10,064 nucleotides of DNA from Bryobacterales bacterium (GTDB lineage: Bacteria > Acidobacteriota > Terriglobia > Bryobacterales > Bryobacteraceae). The translations under genes were made by a program, and so were the position numbers. The stretch is taken from positions 3,144 through 13,207 of the forward strand of contig PLRZ01000466.1 of the NCBI GenBank assembly GCA_003164075.1. The letters run 5' to 3'. The notes beneath the pieces were generated by a model. It did not search any database and was not told where the DNA came from. It worked only from the letters and a program-made list of their open reading frames with translations. Below are positions 5,901 to 10,064 of the stretch, piece after piece; position 1 is the stretch's first letter; each line of letters starts with the position of its first letter.

Positions 5901-8900
5901 AACGGAATTCGCTGGCGCATGTGCTGCTCTTGCTGGCCGTGGCGGCGCCCGGCCTGGGGCAATCGGAAGACGAGCCGTATTTTTCCCTGCGCAGCAGCCA
6001 CACCTTCGGCTCGAACGGCGCGCCCAGTGTGGCGCTCAGCGCGTCGAACGTGGATTCGCTCGATTTCCGCGTCTACCGCATCAACGACCCCCTGCAGTTC
6101 TTCCAGCAGCTCGAAGACCCGCACCAGTTCGGTGGACGCGTGCCCCGCCCGCCGCATGAGTCCTCGTTCCTGGAAGTCATTCACGACTGGAAAGCGAGCC
6201 TGCGCGCGACTATCCGCCGCTCGGTGCGCGCGCAGTTCACGGAGTCGCCCGCGGCCCACTTCCACAATCTTCTCCATGGGACCAACCCGGCCGCCAGCCA
6301 GGCCCACTACCCCGAATCGCCCGTGCTGAATCCGCGGCAACTGGTGCTCTCCTTCACGCACGCGGTGGAAAACCACCAGCGCTGGGGCAGTGAGAATGTC
6401 AGTCTCGATCTCAAACAGCGCGGCGTTTATCTCGTCGAAGCGGTCAATAAGGACCTGCGCGCGTACACCATTCTTATGGTCTCCGACTTAGTTCTCACCA
6501 CTAAGACCGGCGACGGCCGCGTGGTGGCCTTCGTGGCCGACCGCAGTACCGGCGAACCGGTGCGCGGCGCGCAAATCTACTCTCTGGTGGGCAATGAACG
6601 CCAGGGCTCGTTCGAGACCAATGGCGACGGTATCGCCGAGATCAAAGCGCCCAGCGCCACGACGGCGGACCTGCGCATCGTCGCCCGGAAGGACGCCGAT
6701 TGCGCTGTCAGCACCTTGAACTACGGCTCGGAATTCGGCAGCAACTGGGATGGCTACGTCTATACCGACCGGCCGGTCTACCGCCCCGGCCACACGGTGC
6801 ATTTCAGAGCTATTGTGCGTCTTCGCAATGTTAGCGGGTACGATGTCCCCGCCGCGAAATCGCTCTCCGTGGAGATTCAGGACACCGAACAGAAGCCGGT
6901 CTACCGGAAAACTCTCACTACCAGCGCCAACGGCACGCTGCACGACGAATTCACGCTCGCCTCCACGGCCGCGCTGGGAACTTACTCCATCCTGATTCAT
7001 ACGCCCACGGAATCGAATATGGAGGGTAGCTTCGACGTGGAAGAGTACAAGAAGCCCGAGTACGAAGTCCGTGTCATGCCCGCCAAGCCGCGCGTCCTCG
7101 AAGGCGATACCGCGCAGGCCACCATCGACGCCCGTTACTTCTTCGGCGAGCCGGTGGCCGGCGCCAAAGTGAAGTACTCCGTCTACCGCTCCCAGTACTG
7201 GTTCCCGCTTTTCTACGATCCCGACGACAGCGAAGGATTCGGCGAGATCAACTCCGGCGATTCCGACGATTCCGGCGGCGACCAGCTTTCCGACCAGGAA
7301 GGCAAGCTCGATCAGGATGGCAGGCTCATCATCACCTTCCCCACTGCCATGTCCGATCACAAGACCGACTATCGCTATCGCGTGGAAGCGCACGTCACCG
7401 ATGACGCCGGCCGCGACATCATCGGCCGCGGCTCCGTGCTGGCCACTTACGGCAGCTTCGTGGTGAATGTAAGTCCCGAACGGTATGTTTACAAGCCCGG
7501 CAGCACCGCGGCGTTCATTGTGCAGGCGCGCGACTACGACAATAATCCCGTACAAACCCGCGTACACCTGGAGTTACTCCCGTGGGATCGGCGCGGCAAA
7601 ACCTATGGAGATGTAAAGGGCAGCGCGGACGTGGATACCGGCGCTGACGGCAACGCCCGAGCGCAAGTGACGATGCCCGCGGCAGACTTCTACCGTGTGC
7701 GCATCACCGCCCGCACTCCCGAAGGGCGCGTGGTGGAAGACTCCACTTCCATCTACACGCCCGGGACCGCCTATTACGATTCCGACACCGAATCTTCGCG
7801 CAAGAACTTACAGATCGTCCTCGACAAGAAGACCTACCATCCGGGCGACACCGCGCAAGTGCTCCTTATGGTCGGCAAGCCTAACACGCCGGTCTACGTC
7901 ACCATGGAAGGCCGCGACCTGCTCTACTACAAGCTGATCCGCTCGCAGGATTCCACCGCGCTTTTCGAAGTCCCCATCGCCGCTACCCAGGAGCCGGGCA
8001 TCTTCGTTTCCGCCCAATTCGTCCGCGGCGGCAATCTCTACCGCGGCTCCAAGTACATCAAGGTGCCGCCCGTTGACCACCAGATGAATGTCGCCATCTC
8101 CACCGACAAACCGCAATATCAGCCCGGCCAATCGGCGCAATACAGTATCAGCGCGACCGCCGTGGATGGCAAGCCGGTGCCGCTGGCCGAGTTCAGCCTG
8201 GGAGTGGTGGATGAAGCTATCTACGCCATCCGTCCCGACACGCTGCAGGACCCGCTGGCCTACTTCTTCTCCCACGAATGGAACCGCGTGATGAGCCAGG
8301 ATTCGCTGGACTACTACTTCGACGGCGAGGCCGGCAAGCGCCGCATGCAGTTGGCGAAACTGCGTCCGCCCTCGCGGCTGGCGCAGCTCAAACCCGAGCG
8401 ACTGGTGCAGCCCAAGGTCCGCAAAGCTTTCCCCGATACCGCTTTCTGGGCCGCCGATGTGACCACCGACGGCGCCGGCCACGCGCATGCCAAGGTGGAT
8501 TTCCCCGATTCGCTGACTGCCTGGCGCGCCACCGCCCGCGGTGTTACCCAAGACACCAAATTGGGGGCCGCTACCCTCAAGACCATCGTACGCAAGAACC
8601 TGATTCTGCGCCTCGCCGTTCCGCGCTTCTTCGTGCAGGGCGATGAAGTCACCATTTCCGCGCTGGTCCACAACTACCTAACCACACCCAAAAACGTGCG
8701 TGTCTCCCTCGACCTGAAGGGCCTCGACACGATCGACGGCGCCACTAAGGACGTGGAGGTGCTGAGCCGCAGCGAAGCGAAGGTCGCCTGGCGCGTGCGC
8801 GCGCGGCAGGTCCGTAGCGCCACCCTCACCGGCAAGGCCCTCACTGACGAGGAGTCCGACGCGCTGGAGATCGAACTGCCCGTGAATGTGCCCGGTGTGA

Positions 8901-10064
8901 AGCTGTCCGACCCGCGCGGCGGATCGCTTTCGAGCGGATCGCTCTCCAACATCGCCACTTCGGCATACGACCTGACTTTCCCCGCCAAGGTGGCGCCCGG
9001 TTCACGCTCGCTGGCAATTCAGGTGTCGCCTTCCATTGCCGGCTCGCTGTTCGGCGCGTTGGAATATCTGACTTCATTCCCGTACGGCTGCGTGGAGCAG
9101 ACCATGTCGAGCTTCCTGCCCAATATCATCGTGACGCAAGCCGTCCGCGACCTGGGGCTGAAAACGAATCTCGACCCCGTGGCCACCCAGCAGAAGATTC
9201 GCGCCGGCCTCGACCGCCTCTACAGTTTTCAACATGAGGACGGCGGCTGGGGCTGGTGGCAGACCGACGATAGCCATCCTTTTATGACCGCCTACGTGGT
9301 GGCCGGACTGGCGCAGGCGCAGTCCGCGGGCGTCGAAATCAAGCCCGACGCCATGGCCCGAGGCGCCGCCTGGGTGGCCGCGGATTTCGTCAAGGATCCC
9401 AAGCTGGCGGCCGATCTGCGCGCCTACATGCTGTATTCGCTGGTGCTGGCGGGACGGCCCGACGCCAACGGACTCGGCCAGGTTTTTGCCCAACGCGCGA
9501 GACTCTCGCCGTACGGGCTGGCGGTGTTCGGACTGGCGCTGGAACTGGCCAAAGACGTGCGCGCCGGCGATATCGCCACCGCGCTGGAACAGGCCGCGCA
9601 GCAGGACGGGGAGCAGGCATGGTGGCCCGCCACGCGCGACGAGATGCTCGATTTCTCCGCCGATGTGACCCCCGAAGCCACCGCATACGTAGTGAAATTC
9701 CTGGCGCACCAGCGGCCCGCCAGCCCCCTGCTGCCCAAGGCGGCGCTGTGGCTGATGAATCATCGCAACGAAGGCTACTGGTGGTCATCGACGAAACAGA
9801 CCGCCATGGTGGTTTACGGGCTCACCGATTATCTGAAAGCCTCGAACGAGCTGAAGCCCAGCTTCACGGCCACGGTTTACGTCAACGGGAAAGCCGTGGT
9901 GACGCGCAATTTCGACCAGGCAACCAGCCTGGCCGCGCCCGAACTGGTGCTCGACGAAAGCCAGCTCGCCGCCGGTGTGAATCACGTACGCGTCACCATG
10001 GTGGGCGCCGGCCGCCTCTACTATTCCACCCGCGCCGAATATTACTCCACTGAAGAGAAGCTCC
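5897..10064 (+). CDS. Secreted thioester-containing alpha-2-macroglobulin family protein (3' end beyond window)
   Basis: Open from the ATG at 5897 to the window edge: 1389 codons without a stop. Bacterial A2Ms trap proteases in or outside the periplasm through a bait region and a reactive thioester. Residues 1-21 are a Sec signal peptide (MKRNS, hydrophobic core, GLG-Q cleavage); no lipobox Cys, so it is not a lipoprotein. A series of macroglobulin (MG) beta-domains follows, marked by YxPG motifs: VYRPG (294-298), VYKPG (531-535), TYHPG (646-650) and QYQPG (739-743). [11 protein letters not shown] is another family hallmark. After [10 protein letters not shown] comes a Lys/Arg-rich stretch (814-843, possible bait or linker), then the A2M core from FPDTAFW (845-851). 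The thioester motif PYGCVEQ has Cys1065 and Gln1068 intact, and DGGWGWW (1115-1121) marks the alpha/alpha-toroid thioester domain. The visible end, [16 protein letters not shown], suggests roughly 100-200 residues are missing, judging by YfhM-like lengths. An Asp/Glu-rich insert lies at 441-474. Translational overlap with the DUF1175 gene implies joint function. Confidence 0.93.
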   Translation, partial: MKRNSLAHVLLLLAVAAPGLGQSEDEPYFSLRSSHTFGSNGAPSVALSASNVDSLDFRVYRINDPLQFFQQLEDPHQFGGRVPRPPHESSFLEVIHDWKASLRATIRRSVRAQFTESPAAHFHNLLHGTNPAASQAHYPESPVLNPRQLVLSFTHAVENHQRWGSENVSLDLKQRGVYLVEAVNKDLRAYTILMVSDLVLTTKTGDGRVVAFVADRSTGEPVRGAQIYSLVGNERQGSFETNGDGIAEIKAPSATTADLRIVARKDADCAVSTLNYGSEFGSNWDGYVYTDRPVYRPGHTVHFRAIVRLRNVSGYDVPAAKSLSVEIQDTEQKPVYRKTLTTSANGTLHDEFTLASTAALGTYSILIHTPTESNMEGSFDVEEYKKPEYEVRVMPAKPRVLEGDTAQATIDARYFFGEPVAGAKVKYSVYRSQYWFPLFYDPDDSEGFGEINSGDSDDSGGDQLSDQEGKLDQDGRLIITFPTAMSDHKTDYRYRVEAHVTDDAGRDIIGRGSVLATYGSFVVNVSPERYVYKPGSTAAFIVQARDYDNNPVQTRVHLELLPWDRRGKTYGDVKGSADVDTGADGNARAQVTMPAADFYRVRITARTPEGRVVEDSTSIYTPGTAYYDSDTESSRKNLQIVLDKKTYHPGDTAQVLLMVGKPNTPVYVTMEGRDLLYYKLIRSQDSTALFEVPIAATQEPGIFVSAQFVRGGNLYRGSKYIKVPPVDHQMNVAISTDKPQYQPGQSAQYSISATAVDGKPVPLAEFSLGVVDEAIYAIRPDTLQDPLAYFFSHEWNRVMSQDSLDYYFDGEAGKRRMQLAKLRPPSRLAQLKPERLVQPKVRKAFPDTAFWAADVTTDGAGHAHAKVDFPDSLTAWRATARGVTQDTKLGAATLKTIVRKNLILRLAVPRFFVQGDEVTISALVHNYLTTPKNVRVSLDLKGLDTIDGATKDVEVLSRSEAKVAWRVRARQVRSATLTGKALTDEESDALEIELPVNVPGVKLSDPRGGSLSSGSLSNIATSAYDLTFPAKVAPGSRSLAIQVSPSIAGSLFGALEYLTSFPYGCVEQTMSSFLPNIIVTQAVRDLGLKTNLDPVATQQKIRAGLDRLYSFQHEDGGWGWWQTDDSHPFMTAYVVAGLAQAQSAGVEIKPDAMARGAAWVAADFVKDPKLAADLRAYMLYSLVLAGRPDANGLGQVFAQRARLSPYGLAVFGLALELAKDVRAGDIATALEQAAQQDGEQAWWPATRDEMLDFSADVTPEATAYVVKFLAHQRPASPLLPKAALWLMNHRNEGYWWSSTKQTAMVVYGLTDYLKASNELKPSFTATVYVNGKAVVTRNFDQATSLAAPELVLDESQLAAGVNHVRVTMVGAGRLYYSTRAEYYSTEEKL

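Noticed and set aside
6488..7567. A 359-codon minus-strand frame, and another at 7808-8671
   Set aside because: Both are antisense to the A2M gene, whose continuous frame carries recognisable A2M motifs throughout; long antisense frames are expected in GC-rich coding DNA.

Overview
The window looks like chromosomal DNA from a GC-rich, Gram-negative-type bacterium. I would guess Acidobacteriota close to Bryobacterales ('Solibacter'-like). That guess rests on the style of the gene set (a long PMT-type membrane protein with C-terminal TPRs, an EAL-HDOD protein, an exported alpha-2-macroglobulin) and on my unverified recollection that short GGGCAGGCG/CGCCTGCCC repeats lie between genes in that group. 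I see no tRNA, rRNA, CRISPR array, transposase or phage gene.

Left part, minus strand (about 257-4572). Reading in the direction of transcription, three closely packed genes look like one operon. The first is a small HD-domain (p)ppGpp hydrolase of the MESH1 type (4018-4572). Seven bases later comes an uncharacterised 176-residue protein with a Trp/His-rich motif (3480-4010). Then, through an ATGA stop/start overlap, comes a polytopic membrane protein of the TMTC/PMT glycosyltransferase type with five C-terminal TPRs (1696-3483). After a 236-base gap, a separate minus-strand gene encodes a YuxH/CdgJ-type EAL-HDOD signalling protein (257-1459). A candidate promoter with a palindrome in its spacer lies upstream of it.

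Middle (4573-4847). This is the divergent intergenic region. It carries a 27-bp perfect inverted repeat (4677-4703 and 4747-4773). Each arm is itself a hairpin with a 9-bp stem and 5-nt loop, so the whole is a REPIN-like doublet. Eighteen bases of the same repeat begin the window (1-18), so it is interspersed. A perfect TATAAT lies just before the rightward genes.

Right part, plus strand (4848 to the window end). A two-gene unit is joined by another ATGA overlap. The first gene is an exported DUF1175 (YfaT-like) NlpC/P60-type putative cysteine peptidase with an Ig-like N-terminal domain. The second is a very large secreted alpha-2-macroglobulin with an intact CVEQ thioester motif, cut by the window edge after 1389 codons. 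A DUF1175 gene beside an A2M recalls the E. coli yfaT/yfaS locus, but as I recall the yfaS-type A2Ms lack the thioester, so this pair appears to mix the two known bacterial A2M types. The likely role is trapping of proteases, or a cell-envelope function, outside the cytoplasmic membrane.
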